Shown here in pieces: positions 44,667-53,988 of a DNA stretch of 64,000 nucleotides. Location: positions 1-64,000 of the forward strand of contig CAKPRA010000002.1 in assembly GCA_934180065.1 (NCBI GenBank), written 5' to 3'. Position 1 is the stretch's first letter. The number at the start of each line of letters is the position of its first letter. The DNA is from an uncultured Clostridia bacterium (GTDB lineage Bacteria; Bacillota; Clostridia; TANB77; CAG-508). The notes under the pieces were generated by a model. The model was not told the origin of the DNA and did no database searches. It was given only the letters and a program-made list of their open reading frames with translations. The position numbers and the translations under genes were made by a program.

Positions 44667-44988
44667 TATTATCCCCCCTCTTATCAATTTTCTTTTGATA
44701 CATTTTTACTTGTTCTAATTTCATATTTAACTTATTCATAATATATTTATTATATTGTTTTACAGAATATATTATAATAAAATATATTAATGTATACACT
44801 ATAAGATAAATAATTCCATATGATAATATATAATACTTTATATTAAACAAATCTTGTGTAGGATTAATGCTGGTTTCAAGTAAAATTGCTACTATTACTC
44901 TCTGTGTAAAAAACGCTATTGTTGAAAAGGAAATCATTCCAATAATATAATACATAATTTTTTTAAAGATAAAATTAATTTTTGCCAT
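44659..44988 (-). CDS. Small multi-pass membrane protein in LytTR operon
   Basis: A 109-residue protein with three predicted helices (IMYYIIGMISFSTIAFF, RVIVAILLE, YIIYSVKQY preceded by IIYLIVYTLIYFIIIY) and a Lys-rich cytoplasmic tail. LytTR regulators are often paired with small membrane proteins that hold them inactive; this gene begins two bases after the LytTR stop with AAAGGATG. Family membership (for example DUF3021-like) cannot be proved by eye. Confidence 0.7.
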   Translation of the reverse strand: MAKINFIFKKIMYYIIGMISFSTIAFFTQRVIVAILLETSINPTQDLFNIKYYILSYGIIYLIVYTLIYFIIIYSVKQYNKYIMNKLNMKLEQVKMYQKKIDKRGDNNV

Positions 44989-44990
44989 AT

Positions 44991-45458
44991 CTATATCATC
45001 CTTTCTTCTAAATAATTCATAATGCTTGAGTTTCTTCTTCTAGAAACTATTTGTTCACTTGAATCATCTAATTTCACTACTATCTTTCCAGTTTCACTTA
45101 TATCAAATTTCTCAACATGTTTTATATTAACTATACAACTTTTTGAAACTCGCATAAAATCTGTATGCTTTTTTTCTAATTCATACAATCTACTTTTTAT
45201 CTTATAGCTTTCATTCTTTAATTTACAATAGTTATATTTTTTATCACTATAAAACATAATTATATCGTTAATATCTATTTCTATTAATGAATAATCTTCA
45301 TTCAAAACAATAACCATATTTTTTTGTTTTTTATTATAATTATTTATATATTCAATTAACTGTTGCACTTCTTTATTTTCTGAACAATATTGTATTTCTA
45401 AATATATCTCATCACTTTTCAGACTTTCATTACTTTTTTTATTAAAATTAATTTTCAT
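44991..45458 (-). CDS. LytTR-family DNA-binding regulator
   Basis: A 155-residue protein with no receiver domain. The C-terminal ~95 residues form a LytTR domain: IIMFYSDKKYNYCKLKNESYKI, LYELEKKHTDFMRVSKSCIVNIKHVEKF and EQIVSRRRNSSIMNYL. It binds DNA as a beta-fold at direct repeats. Without a phosphorylation domain it probably depends on its small membrane partner genes. AGGAGG precedes ATG 45456-45458. Candidate repeats for autoregulation lie at 45542-45572. Confidence 0.9.
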   Translation of the reverse strand: MKINFNKKSNESLKSDEIYLEIQYCSENKEVQQLIEYINNYNKKQKNMVIVLNEDYSLIEIDINDIIMFYSDKKYNYCKLKNESYKIKSRLYELEKKHTDFMRVSKSCIVNIKHVEKFDISETGKIVVKLDDSSEQIVSRRRNSSIMNYLEERMI

Positions 45459-45502
45459 AAAATGTTTATCCTCCTAAAAAAATATAATTAATTTATCTTA
45501 TT

Positions 45503-45531
45503 TTATAATTCAGATTTCAAAATTTCAACAA
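45503..45531 (-). promoter_or_regulatory. Possible promoter of the LytTR operon
   Basis: Minus-strand TTGTTG (45526-45531), 17 bases, TTATAA (45503-45508). The boxes are imperfect but the spacing and position about 45 bases before the LytTR start are right. Confidence 0.4.
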
Positions 45532-45541
45532 TACGTTATAA

Positions 45542-45572
45542 ATGGTCATATATAGTGATATATGGTTATATA
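45542..45572 (-). repeat. Candidate LytTR operator: paired 11-mers
   Basis: ATGGTCATATA (45542-45552) and ATGGTTATATA (45562-45572) lie 20 bases apart, start to start, just upstream of the possible LytTR promoter. LytTR regulators usually bind two direct repeats about two helical turns apart upstream of their targets. This is inference from geometry. Confidence 0.45.
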
Positions 45573-45591
45573 ATATTCCTTTAAATGACTT

Positions 45592-45624
45592 AAATAGAGA
45601 AGATTCATTGAATCTTCTCTATTT
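45592..45624. terminator. Strong hairpin beside structured element copy 2
   Basis: AAATAGAGAAGATTC (45592-45606) pairs perfectly with GAATCTTCTCTATTT (45610-45624) around a three-base loop. A T-tract is weak on both sides. It lies ten bases from element copy 2 and could end a minus-strand transcript that includes it. Confidence 0.6.
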
Positions 45625-45633
45625 GTATCACTT

Positions 45634-45817
45634 TATTAAATTAGTAGAGTAGGATATGTGAATATATATATTAAAAGAAGTGACGCGCAGTTTGGGAGCA
45701 TTTAGTAAAATCATAATGCCACCCAAACTCAAATGTGGGCACTACCATTCTCACACTACTTTGTATGGGCGACCAGCAAGGAACGTATTTTTAATATATA
45801 TATTCACATATCCGGCT
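45634..45817 (-). ncRNA. Candidate structured RNA, copy 2 of a two-copy element
   Basis: A 184-base element that matches 26596-26778. The 25-bp closing inverted repeat (45652-45676 with 45789-45813) is again perfect, the 18-base flank and the block with CACACTACTTTG and GGGCGACCAGCAAG are unchanged, and the centre has diverged. The divergent part keeps the ability to pair (AUUU with AAAU here, UUUA with UAAA in copy 1), a compensatory pattern. It begins 13 bases after the stop of the DUF1653 gene in the minus direction and is followed by the hairpin at 45592-45624. Minus-strand expression, perhaps by read-through, is favoured. The gap 45459-45830 otherwise holds only the LytTR promoter region. 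Confidence 0.6.
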
Positions 45818-45830
45818 TATTTTAAACACT

Positions 45831-46121
45831 TTATAATTTTTTCAATTCAAAACGATACTTTTGAGTAATATCTGGATACTTCTCGTGATCTACTTCTGAC
45901 ATAAACATCTCTAATGGTCTTACAGCAAAATCAACACCATTTGTACATTCAGTTTTATATAAAGGTTTGTAAACCATTAATTCTTCATTATCCTCGGTAT
46001 GTCTTGCAGTACCAATAATTTCATATAAATACAAATTTGGCTCTTCTTTTAATTGTTCCTCAGTCATCTTTTCTCTCTTAAAATGTTGAACAACATCTCC
46101 CTTATTAAATTTTCTTTCCAT
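45831..46121 (-). CDS. DUF1653 domain-containing protein
   Basis: A 96-residue soluble protein. [42 protein letters not shown] and [19 protein letters not shown] match the DUF1653 pattern, a small beta-rich family of unknown function. AAGGAGG precedes ATG 46119-46121. It lies 26 bases after the acetyltransferase gene. Confidence 0.88.
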   Translation of the reverse strand: MERKFNKGDVVQHFKREKMTEEQLKEEPNLYLYEIIGTARHTEDNEELMVYKPLYKTECTNGVDFAVRPLEMFMSEVDHEKYPDITQKYRFELKKL

Positions 46122-46147
46122 AAATCCTCCTTAAATTATATCATTTA

Positions 46148-46708
46148 TTAAATATTTTTATTTCTTATATAATCTCCTTCAAATTCTTCTGCTAATATAT
46201 CCATAGCTATTGAATCATAATATTTTCCATTTATATATTTACATTTTCTTCTTCTTCCATATTCTTTAAATCCGCATTTTTGATAGCATTTTAGTGCTCT
46301 TTCGTTAAATTCCATTAAATCTAATTTTATATTTTGTAAATTTAAATACTTGAATCCATATTCTAAAATTAATCTAATTGCTTCAGTTCCATATCCATTA
46401 TTTCTATAGGCCTTATCACCTATAAAAATACCTAGTGTTGCAGTTCTATTAATATCATTAAAATTTTCTAAACAGACTGTTCCTATCATTTTATTTTCAT
46501 CTAATGTAACAATTACAAAAGATGATTTTTGATTTGAATGTTGCTCTAGAAATTCTTTTTCTGCTGATAATGACTGCAATTGACCGCTTCTCCCTAAATA
46601 ATCTGTTGTTTCAAAATCGTTCATCCATTCTGTAAATATTTCATAATCTTCTGTACTTCTAGGTGATAAATATATTCTATCTCCAACCAATTTTTTAAAA
46701 TACTTCAT
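46148..46708 (-). CDS. GNAT family N-acetyltransferase (RimJ-like)
   Basis: A 186-residue acetyltransferase: RIYLSPRSTEDYEIFTEWMND at the start, MIGTVCLENFNDINRTATLGIFIGD in the core, and the acetyl-CoA loop YRNNGYGTEAIRLIL, ending with NERALKCYQKCGFKEYGRR. These features fit the Acetyltransf_3 (RimJ/RimL-like) group. The substrate is unknown; a protein N-terminus, amino sugar or drug is possible. It lies in a minus-strand run between dCMP deaminase and DUF1653 genes. Confidence 0.88.
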   Translation of the reverse strand: MKYFKKLVGDRIYLSPRSTEDYEIFTEWMNDFETTDYLGRSGQLQSLSAEKEFLEQHSNQKSSFVIVTLDENKMIGTVCLENFNDINRTATLGIFIGDKAYRNNGYGTEAIRLILEYGFKYLNLQNIKLDLMEFNERALKCYQKCGFKEYGRRRKCKYINGKYYDSIAMDILAEEFEGDYIRNKNI

Positions 46709-46761
46709 ATAAAACCCCCTCTTTATGCGTATTATTTGAATAAAAATTTAGCACTCCTTGT

Positions 46762-47247
46762 TTACAAATCCAATTTTATTTCTCTATTACATTCTTCGTA
46801 TTTTCTGTAAGTTACGCCACAATAATCTAGCATTTTTTTAGATACTATATTTCCATCTGTTCCATTATATTTATCTGACTTATATACAATTTCCTTTATT
46901 CCAGACTGAATTATTGCTTTTGCACACTCATTACATGGAAATAAATCCACATATATTGTTGCACCTTCAAGATTCGAACCCTTATTGTTTAGTATAGCAT
47001 TTAGCTCAGCATGACATACATATGCATACTTTGTGTGCATAAAATCTCCTTCTCTGTCCCAAGGCATATGTTTATCATCATATCCATTTGGAGCTCCATT
47101 ATATCCTACTGATAATATCTTTTTATCTTTACTAACTATACACGCTCCAACTTGTGTATTAGGGTCTTTACTCCTTTGTGCTGACAACATTGCAATTCCC
47201 ATAAAATAAGAATCCCAACCTATGTAATCTTTTCTTTTTTCTTGCAT
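46762..47247 (-). CDS. Deoxycytidylate (dCMP) deaminase family protein
   Basis: A 161-residue zinc deaminase. Zinc ligands and catalytic Glu lie in VCHAELNAI (His-Ala-Glu) and FPCNECAKAIIQ (Pro-Cys-x-x-Cys). GWDSYFMGIAMLSAQRSKDPNTQVGA is a family start. It turns dCMP into dUMP, feeding thymidylate synthesis; ComEB is the Bacillus member. AAGGAG precedes ATG 47245-47247. It lies about 60 bp downstream of the comF-like gene. Confidence 0.93.
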   Translation of the reverse strand: MQEKRKDYIGWDSYFMGIAMLSAQRSKDPNTQVGACIVSKDKKILSVGYNGAPNGYDDKHMPWDREGDFMHTKYAYVCHAELNAILNNKGSNLEGATIYVDLFPCNECAKAIIQSGIKEIVYKSDKYNGTDGNIVSKKMLDYCGVTYRKYEECNREIKLDL

Positions 47248-47309
47248 AATTCTTACTCCTTCTCGTCATTAAATTATACATTTATTATAAGTATTTTTAT
47301 GTATTTTTG

Positions 47310-47969
47310 TCAATCTTTAGCAAGTGTTATTATACCAATTTTATTACAACCTATTTGTGACAAAACTCTTGCACATTCATTTACTGTACTACCTGTTGTA
47401 AATACATCATCTAATAGTAATACCTTCTTATTTTTTAAACATATATCGCAATTTTTTAATTTATATGCATTTTTAACATTTTCCACACGCATATCTTTTG
47501 ATAATGAACTTTGTGGTTTTATATTTTTTACTTTTTCTATTATATTAGTTTGTAATTTTATCTTTTTTATTTTTTGGGTTATTCCTTTTGCAATCAATTC
47601 GCTTTGATTATAACCTCTTCTTCTCTTTCTTTTTTTATGTATTGGGACAGGTATTAATATATCATAACCTTTGATATATTCACTTATTTCTTCAGATGAT
47701 AATATTATTTGTACCCAAGTTCTATACAAATACGATTTATCGTTAAATTTATAATCTATTATTTTTTCTCGTATATCACCTTTATACTCATACATCCATA
47801 AATGTTCTTCAAAAAATTTATCCTCATATTTTTGTATTTTGTTAATTTGCTTTAATTTCAAATACTCATTACAATATTCACACAAGTATGAGTTTGTTAT
47901 TTCTCCACAAAAACCGCATATCTTTGGAAAAATTAAATCGAGAGCAGTTTCAATTAGATTTTCCTTCAT
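47310..47969 (-). CDS. ComF family protein
   Basis: A 219-residue protein with an N-terminal zinc-finger type CGFCGEITNSYLCEYCNEYL, and a C-terminal phosphoribosyltransferase fold with VPIHKKRKRRRGYNQSELIAKG and the PRPP loop VLLLDDVFTTGSTVNECARVL. ComF helps DNA uptake during competence in some bacteria; in non-competent species its role is unclear. AGGAGG precedes ATG 47967-47969. It lies about 40 bp after recD2. Confidence 0.92.
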   Translation of the reverse strand: MKENLIETALDLIFPKICGFCGEITNSYLCEYCNEYLKLKQINKIQKYEDKFFEEHLWMYEYKGDIREKIIDYKFNDKSYLYRTWVQIILSSEEISEYIKGYDILIPVPIHKKRKRRRGYNQSELIAKGITQKIKKIKLQTNIIEKVKNIKPQSSLSKDMRVENVKNAYKLKNCDICLKNKKVLLLDDVFTTGSTVNECARVLSQIGCNKIGIITLAKD

Positions 47970-48008
47970 AAAACCTCCTTAAATTGCCCCCTATATTTAT
48001 ATATTCTT

Positions 48009-50231
48009 TTATATTTTTTTCAACTTATATTCCAACCCCGTATTACGCTTTTTACTATCAACATTATTAATCATAAATTCAATAACATTGGAGCTACCAA
48101 TTACTATAAGAAGTTTCTTTGCCCTTGTCATTCCTGTATATAACAAATTTCTTGTAAGTAGCATTGGTGCAGCTTGTACAATTGGCATAATAACAACATC
48201 AAATTCACTTCCTTGTGCCTTATGTACAGTTATTGCATATGCATGCTCAATTTGGTCAAGTTCAGAATATTGATACCATGCATATTTTTCATCATCAAAT
48301 TTTATCTTAACTCTTTTTTCATTTTCATCAATTTTTATAATTGTTCCAAATTCGCCATTAAAAACTCCTGTACCAGTTTCATATTCTCCAATATTTCTTT
48401 CCCAAAAAATATCATAATTATTTTTAATTTGCATAACTCGATCACCAGCTCTATATGTTGCACCTAAATTTTGTTTTTCCGGCTCTCCTGCCTTGCATGG
48501 ATTTAAGTTTTCTTGCAAAACTCTATTCAGCTCTTTAGTTCCTATTGAACCTTTTTTGGTTGGTGTTATAACTTGAATATTTTTAAAGAAATCATAATTT
48601 CCGTATGTCTGTAATCTTCCACTACATAATGAAATTACTTGTTTTAAAATTTTTTCTGGATTATTTTCTTTTATATAGAAAAAATCGTTATTCAAAATTT
48701 CTTCTGATTCCTCTTGTTTTATAAAGCTTTTCCCACTATTAACTCTATGTGCATTTAAAATAATTTTGCTTTTAGCAGCTTGTCTAAAAATTTTGTTTAA
48801 AACAATAGTTTTAATCTTTTCGGAATTTATTAAATCAGCTAGTACATTTCCAGGTCCAACAGAAGGTAACTGATCAACATCTCCTACTAAAACTAGCTTA
48901 GAGCCTTGATATATTGCCTTTAATAAATAATTCATTAAAAAAATGTCTACCATAGAAGTTTCATCAACAATTACAACATCCGCATCAATTGGAGCAATAT
49001 CATAATCATTAAATTTAGAGCCAATTGTTTCTTCTTGTATTTTTCCTATTTCTAATAATCTATGTAATGTTTTTGCTTCCTCGCCAGTAGTTTCTGTCAT
49101 TCTTTTTGCAGCTCTTCCAGTAGGAGCACAAAGAGCTGTTTTCTTTTTTTTCATTTTATACAATTCTAGAATGACTTTAATAATTGTTGTTTTACCAGTT
49201 CCAGGACCACCTGTAATAATACAAACATTATTATCATTAACTGCTTTTATAGCTTCTTTTTGCTTTTCAGATAAAATAATATCTGTTTTTTCTTCAACAA
49301 TTGCTAAAGCTTCATTAAAGTCACTTATTTTTTTTATATTTCTAGCCTTATCCAAGGACAATATTTTTTGAACTATATTATCCTCTGATTTATAATAAGA
49401 GCTTAAATATACCCAATTGTTATCTTCACGCTCTTCTATGAATATGTCACCTTTTACTTTAAGCTCTATCATAGAATCTTCAATTTCTTCTAATTGTACA
49501 CCTAAAAGCAATTTTACATAATTATATAATTCATCTTCCAGTACAGTACAATGTCCATTTAGTGTAGCTTTTGAAAGTGCATATTTTATGGCACATTTTA
49601 TTCTCTTATCATTATTATGTTCAAACCCTAATTCAAGAGCAACTTTATCAATTAATTTAAAATCAACATTATTTGCTAAATCTATTAATATATATGGATT
49701 AGCCTCAATTTCTTCAATTGCATTTACACCTAATGCTTTATATACATTTTGTGCATTTTGAACACCTATGCCAAATTTCTCAAGAAATCCCACAATCTGC
49801 CATAATTCCCAATTTTCATTAAACTGATCTGATATTTCAATAGCACGATCTTTAGTAATTCCTCGGACCTCAGATAATCTTGATGGCTCATATTTTAAAA
49901 CATGCAATGTTTCATCTCCAAATTTTTGTGTAATTCTTTTAGCAATTGCCGGACCGATTCCCTTAATCATACCATTTGAAAGATATCGCTCTAGACTAGC
50001 AGCTGTTTCAGGCATGATTTTTTCAAAAGTATCAATCTTAAATTGCCTACCGTAATCTTGATGTGTAACAAATTTGCCAATTAATTTTAAGTTATCACCA
50101 ATTGATATAAAAGGCAAATATCCAACTACAGTAAGCTCTTCATCATCTGTATCAATTATTCCTATTGTATATCCATTTACATCATTTTGGAATATTATTT
50201 CTTTAAGCTCTCCTTTAATTTCCACTGTCAT
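48009..50231 (-). CDS. recD2: ATP-dependent RecD2-type DNA helicase
   Basis: A 740-residue SF1B helicase without RecBC partners. An N-terminal OB-like region (GELKEIIFQNDVNGYTI) and helix-hairpin-helix repeats (MIKGIGPAIAKRITQKFG; LSEVRGITKDRAIEIS) mark the RecD2 class. Motor motifs: CIITGGPGTGKTTIIKVIL (Walker A), VVIVDETSMVDIFLMNY, LVGDVDQLPSVGPGNVL and AYAITVHKAQGSEFDVVI. It unwinds DNA 5' to 3' and helps replication-fork repair. A GAGGA site precedes ATG 50229-50231. Confidence 0.95.
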   Translation of the reverse strand: MTVEIKGELKEIIFQNDVNGYTIGIIDTDDEELTVVGYLPFISIGDNLKLIGKFVTHQDYGRQFKIDTFEKIMPETAASLERYLSNGMIKGIGPAIAKRITQKFGDETLHVLKYEPSRLSEVRGITKDRAIEISDQFNENWELWQIVGFLEKFGIGVQNAQNVYKALGVNAIEEIEANPYILIDLANNVDFKLIDKVALELGFEHNNDKRIKCAIKYALSKATLNGHCTVLEDELYNYVKLLLGVQLEEIEDSMIELKVKGDIFIEEREDNNWVYLSSYYKSEDNIVQKILSLDKARNIKKISDFNEALAIVEEKTDIILSEKQKEAIKAVNDNNVCIITGGPGTGKTTIIKVILELYKMKKKKTALCAPTGRAAKRMTETTGEEAKTLHRLLEIGKIQEETIGSKFNDYDIAPIDADVVIVDETSMVDIFLMNYLLKAIYQGSKLVLVGDVDQLPSVGPGNVLADLINSEKIKTIVLNKIFRQAAKSKIILNAHRVNSGKSFIKQEESEEILNNDFFYIKENNPEKILKQVISLCSGRLQTYGNYDFFKNIQVITPTKKGSIGTKELNRVLQENLNPCKAGEPEKQNLGATYRAGDRVMQIKNNYDIFWERNIGEYETGTGVFNGEFGTIIKIDENEKRVKIKFDDEKYAWYQYSELDQIEHAYAITVHKAQGSEFDVVIMPIVQAAPMLLTRNLLYTGMTRAKKLLIVIGSSNVIEFMINNVDSKKRNTGLEYKLKKI

Positions 50232-50359
50232 ATTCCTCGTTTCTTTTCAATCTTTTATTAATAAAATTATATTTCATAAATTACTGTAATGATTTATTAT
50301 AATTTATAATCTAACATATTTTTCAATTAGTTTATCATATAGAGATTTATAATTCAATA

Positions 50360-50707
50360 TTAATCCAAATTGTCTAATTTTTTCTTACATTCATCCCATT
50401 CAATTAATTTTATTTCTTGATAATCTTTTGAAAACATTTCTAAAATAGCCTTTGTATTATCAATAGAATCTAAATCTGTAACAATAATATTTTTTAAGTA
50501 GTCTTCTTTTCCATATAAAATCTTAAAAATAACTGATCTCAAAAATCCCTCGATTTGTTGCTCTTGATTTTTAGCAGCAACAATTACAAAAATTCCATTT
50601 GATTCGATTCTTTTATGTACAAATTGGCTCTTAATAATTTTAATAATATCAAATAAGCCATATAGAGCTAATGTCCATAAAGCACAATTTAAAATAAATT
50701 CAATCAT
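50360..50707 (-). CDS. Small membrane-anchored protein with half GT2-like fold
   Basis: A 115-residue protein: an N-terminal helix (FILNCALWTLALYGLFDII), then a short alpha/beta domain with FVIVAAKNQEQQIEGFLRSV and NIIVTDLDSIDNTKAILEM. That order resembles the first half of a GT2 domain (VPxxNE followed by VxDxxSxDxT), but no catalytic half follows, so transferase activity is unlikely. I do not recognise a characterised family. AGGTGAT precedes ATG 50705-50707. It follows the rplQ terminator in the transcription direction and precedes recD2. Confidence 0.7.
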   Translation of the reverse strand: MIEFILNCALWTLALYGLFDIIKIIKSQFVHKRIESNGIFVIVAAKNQEQQIEGFLRSVIFKILYGKEDYLKNIIVTDLDSIDNTKAILEMFSKDYQEIKLIEWDECKKKLDNLD

Positions 50708-50745
50708 ATAATAATCACCTAATATTATTATATGAAAATCACAAA

Positions 50746-50787
50746 AAAATAGTTAGGAAAAATATTTGTATTCCCCCTAACTATTTT
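50746..50787 (-). terminator. Terminator of the alpha ribosomal operon
   Basis: On the minus strand AAAATAGTTAGG (50776-50787) pairs with CCTAACTATTTT (50746-50757), followed by further Ts. It lies 6 bases after the rplQ stop and ends the large ribosomal transcript. Confidence 0.8.
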
Positions 50788-50792
50788 ACATA

Positions 50793-51317
50793 TTAAACTA
50801 ATTTTAATATAGCCACTTCAGCTGCATCTCCTCTACGTTGTCCAACTTTGATTATACTTGTATAACCACCTTGTCTTCCTTCGTATTTTGGAGCTATTTC
50901 ATTAAATAACTTAGCAGTTAAATCTACAGGATTTCCTTCTTCATCTTTAACTTTATTTAAAGATTTAATCATTGTTCTTCTTGCATTTAATCTTGAAGGC
51001 ATATCTTTTTGTTTCTTTTCTGTAGTTTCTTCTTTAACTACTTTTAAAAATTCTTTTCCATTTTTGCTTTTTACTAATTCAGTAACTTTATTACCATTAC
51101 TATCTATTTTAGCTTTTACAACTTTTTTATCAACTGTTTCAAAATTGTCTTTTTCTCTTATAGCTAAGGCAATTAATTTTTCAGCAATTGATTGAACTTC
51201 TTTAGCTCTTGCAGCTGTAGTTTTTATTTGACCATGTAATAATAAATCTGTTACTTGAGTTTTAAGCATTGCTAATCTTATATCTGTTGTTTTTCCCAAT
51301 TTTCTATTTGTAGCCAC
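50793..51317 (-). CDS. rplQ: 50S ribosomal protein L17 with internal insertion
   Basis: A 174-residue L17, longer than the usual ~115-130. The start ([40 protein letters not shown]) and end (YGGYTSI-like [26 protein letters not shown]) are normal. About 45 extra Lys/Glu/Val-rich residues lie between ([19 protein letters not shown]...[10 protein letters not shown]). It sits at the peptide-exit area of 50S. The start is GTG 51315-51317 ten bases from AGGAGG. It is last in the alpha operon. Confidence 0.96.
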   Translation of the reverse strand: MATNRKLGKTTDIRLAMLKTQVTDLLLHGQIKTTAARAKEVQSIAEKLIALAIREKDNFETVDKKVVKAKIDSNGNKVTELVKSKNGKEFLKVVKEETTEKKQKDMPSRLNARRTMIKSLNKVKDEEGNPVDLTAKLFNEIAPKYEGRQGGYTSIIKVGQRRGDAAEVAILKLV

Positions 51318-51344
51318 TTTTACAAGTCCTCCTTTTTTCTATTA

Positions 51345-52292
51345 TTAATCATCTTCTCTAGCGAAATCTAAACCTAAAGCATGTAATTTATTTGTTACTT
51401 CATCTAATGATTTCTTACCTAGATTTCTAACTTTCATCATATCAGATTCTGTTTTATTTGCTAAATCTTCAACTGTAGCAATATTTGCTCTTTTTAAACA
51501 ATTGAAAGATCTTACAGATAATTCTAAATCTTCTATTGACATTTCCAATACTTTTTCTTTCTTAGATTCTTCTTTTTCTACCATTACTTTAGTATTCTTT
51601 GTAGCTTCTGATAAATCTATGAATAATTCTAAATGTCCAGTCATTACTTTTGCAGCTAAACTTAATGCTTCATATGGTTTTAAACTTCCATCAGTCCAAA
51701 CTTCTATTGTAAGTTTATCATAATCAACCATTTGTCCAACTCTAGTATTTTCAACTGCGTAATTAACTTTCTTTACTGGTGTGTAGATAGAATCAATTGG
51801 AAGTAATCCTAAAGGTTGATCATCTTTTTTATTTTTTTCAGCAGTATTGTATCCTCTACCCATATCTGCTGTTAATTCCATAACTAATGATCCTCCTTCT
51901 GAAACAGTTGCAATATGTAAATCTGGATTTAATATTTCTACTGTTCCATCAGTGATAATATCACCTGCTTTTACTTCTCCTTCTCCTTTAAAGTTAATTC
52001 TTAGAGTCTTTTCTTCATTTTGATCTAATTTTAATCTTACACTTTTTAGATTAACTATTATCTCTGGTACATCTTCTACTACATTTGGTATTGTAGAAAA
52101 TTCATGTTGAACACCTTCAATTTTAACACCAGTTATTGCACTTCCTGGTAATGAAGAAAGTAATATTCTTCTTAATGAATTTCCTATAGTTATGCCATAA
52201 CCACGCTCTAATGGTTCACAAACAAACTTAGCATAATTACTATCATTATCTATCTCTAAGCATTTAATATTTGGCTTTTCAAATTCTATCAT
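51345..52292 (-). CDS. rpoA: DNA-directed RNA polymerase subunit alpha
   Basis: A 315-residue subunit. The N-terminal dimerisation domain has [33 protein letters not shown]; the C-terminal domain ([35 protein letters not shown]) contacts promoter UP elements and activators. The linker is Lys/Glu-rich. It stands between rpsD and rplQ in the standard order. Confidence 0.98.
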   Translation of the reverse strand: MIEFEKPNIKCLEIDNDSNYAKFVCEPLERGYGITIGNSLRRILLSSLPGSAITGVKIEGVQHEFSTIPNVVEDVPEIIVNLKSVRLKLDQNEEKTLRINFKGEGEVKAGDIITDGTVEILNPDLHIATVSEGGSLVMELTADMGRGYNTAEKNKKDDQPLGLLPIDSIYTPVKKVNYAVENTRVGQMVDYDKLTIEVWTDGSLKPYEALSLAAKVMTGHLELFIDLSEATKNTKVMVEKEESKKEKVLEMSIEDLELSVRSFNCLKRANIATVEDLANKTESDMMKVRNLGKKSLDEVTNKLHALGLDFAREDD

Positions 52293-52390
52293 TTTTACCT
52301 CCTAATATAAGAAGTGAGATTTTCTTTCTACACTTTAAAATAAATTCTAATATAAACTTTTTAATAAATATAGCATTATTGCTAGTATTA

Positions 52391-53017
52391 TTATTTTGAG
52401 TAAAGCTCTACTATTAAATGTTCTTCTACTGGTAAGTCTATTTCGTCTCTTGCAACTACAGCTAATACTTTACCACTTAATTTCTCAGCATCTTTTTCTA
52501 ACCAAGCTGGTACTGGTTTTGAAGCATTTTCTTCAACACTTAGTTTTATAGCACCATTATCTTTTCTTATTTCTCTAACAGCAACTATATCTCCTGGTTT
52601 AACTAAATATGATGGTATATCAACTTTATGTCCATTTACTTCAAATGCTCCATGTGTTACTTGCATTCTAGCTTGAGCTCTTGAACTTGCAAATCCTAAT
52701 CTATATACAACATTATCTAATCTGCTTTCTAATATTTGTAGTAATACTTCACCTGTTTTTCCTTTGCTACTTGAAGCCATTTGGAAATATTTTCTAAATT
52801 GTTTTTCTCCTACTCCATAAAAAGCTTTTGTTTTTTGTTTTTCTCTTAACTGAGTTCCATATTCAGAAAGTTTCTTCTTTTTTTGTCCATTTTGTCCTGG
52901 AGCATAATTTCTTCTTGAAATACTGCATTTATCAGAATAACATCTTGAACCTTTTAAGAATAACTTTTGTCCTTCTCTACGGCAAATACGACATTGCTCA
53001 TCTTTATATCTTGCCAT
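52391..53017 (-). CDS. rpsD: 30S ribosomal protein S4
   Basis: A 208-residue primary assembly protein. The N-terminus holds Cys-rich [23 protein letters not shown], a zinc-binding form (four Cys) found in many bacteria. The S4 RNA-binding domain is in [23 protein letters not shown]. It lies between rpsK and rpoA; here rpsD is inside the alpha operon, unlike Bacillus subtilis. Confidence 0.98.
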   Translation of the reverse strand: MARYKDEQCRICRREGQKLFLKGSRCYSDKCSISRRNYAPGQNGQKKKKLSEYGTQLREKQKTKAFYGVGEKQFRKYFQMASSSKGKTGEVLLQILESRLDNVVYRLGFASSRAQARMQVTHGAFEVNGHKVDIPSYLVKPGDIVAVREIRKDNGAIKLSVEENASKPVPAWLEKDAEKLSGKVLAVVARDEIDLPVEEHLIVELYSK

Positions 53018-53047
53018 TTTTTATTTCACCTTCCTTATTATATTTAA

Positions 53048-53446
53048 TTATACACGACGTCTTTTTGGTGGTCTGCAACCATTATGTGGTATTGGTGTTA
53101 CATCTTTAATACTGCTTATTTCTAACCCTGCTGCTTGTAACGATCTTATAGCAGCTTCACGACCAGAACCTGGTCCTTTTACAAATACTTCTACTGATTT
53201 TAATCCATGCTCCATAGCTGCTTTAGCTGCTGTTTCAGCTGCTTCGCTAGCTGCGAATGGAGTACTTTTTCTAGATCCTTTGAATCCTAATTCTCCAGCA
53301 CTTGCCCAAGAAATAGCATTTCCTTGAACATCTGTAATTGTAACGATTGTATTATTAAAGCTAGAATGAATATGAGCCATACCTTTTTCGATATTTTTTC
53401 TATCTCTTCTTCTAGTTACTTTTTTTGTTACATTCTTTGTAGCCAT
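53048..53446 (-). CDS. rpsK: 30S ribosomal protein S11
   Basis: A 132-residue platform protein with [36 protein letters not shown] and the very conserved [18 protein letters not shown] end. It helps form the mRNA exit region. It lies between rpsM and rpsD. Confidence 0.98.
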   Translation of the reverse strand: MATKNVTKKVTRRRDRKNIEKGMAHIHSSFNNTIVTITDVQGNAISWASAGELGFKGSRKSTPFAASEAAETAAKAAMEHGLKSVEVFVKGPGSGREAAIRSLQAAGLEISSIKDVTPIPHNGCRPPKRRRV

Positions 53447-53471
53447 TTAAGTTTTACCTCCTTAATTAATC

Positions 53472-53840
53472 TTATTTAGATTTGCTTTTACTTACTAATT
53501 TTCTAGGTCCTTTTCTTGTACGGGCATTTGTTTTTGTTCTTTGTCCTCTTACTGGAAGACCTCTTCTATGTCTTAGTCCTCTATAGCAACCGATTTCTGT
53601 AAGTCTTTTGATATTTAGAGCAACTTCTCTACGTAAGTCTCCTTCAACAACATAACCTTCCATAGCATTTCTTATTGCTTGTTCTTGTTCGTCTGTTAAA
53701 TCTTTAACTCTAGTATCTGGATTTACACCAGCATTTGCTAATATTTTTTGAGAACTTGATAAACCTATTCCATATATATATGTTAATCCTATTTCAATTC
53801 TTTTTTCTCTAGGTAAATCTACTCCTGATATACGAGCCAT
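53472..53840 (-). CDS. rpsM: 30S ribosomal protein S13
   Basis: A 122-residue head protein: [26 protein letters not shown] at the start, and C-terminal [23 protein letters not shown], which reaches toward the P-site tRNA. A gap of about 200 bases with a hairpin separates it from rpmJ. Confidence 0.98.
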   Translation of the reverse strand: MARISGVDLPREKRIEIGLTYIYGIGLSSSQKILANAGVNPDTRVKDLTDEQEQAIRNAMEGYVVEGDLRREVALNIKRLTEIGCYRGLRHRRGLPVRGQRTKTNARTRKGPRKLVSKSKSK

Positions 53841-53988
53841 TATTTTTGCACCTCCAAAATTTTCTTTTAATTTTACTTTTTATTGTTTGTGTTTTAATTA
53901 ATATTAAAGGTGAAATGCACTAAGTTATAAATAATTGGATTGTAATTATACTTAGTCTTTAATATCTCCATAAAACTATATATATTAA

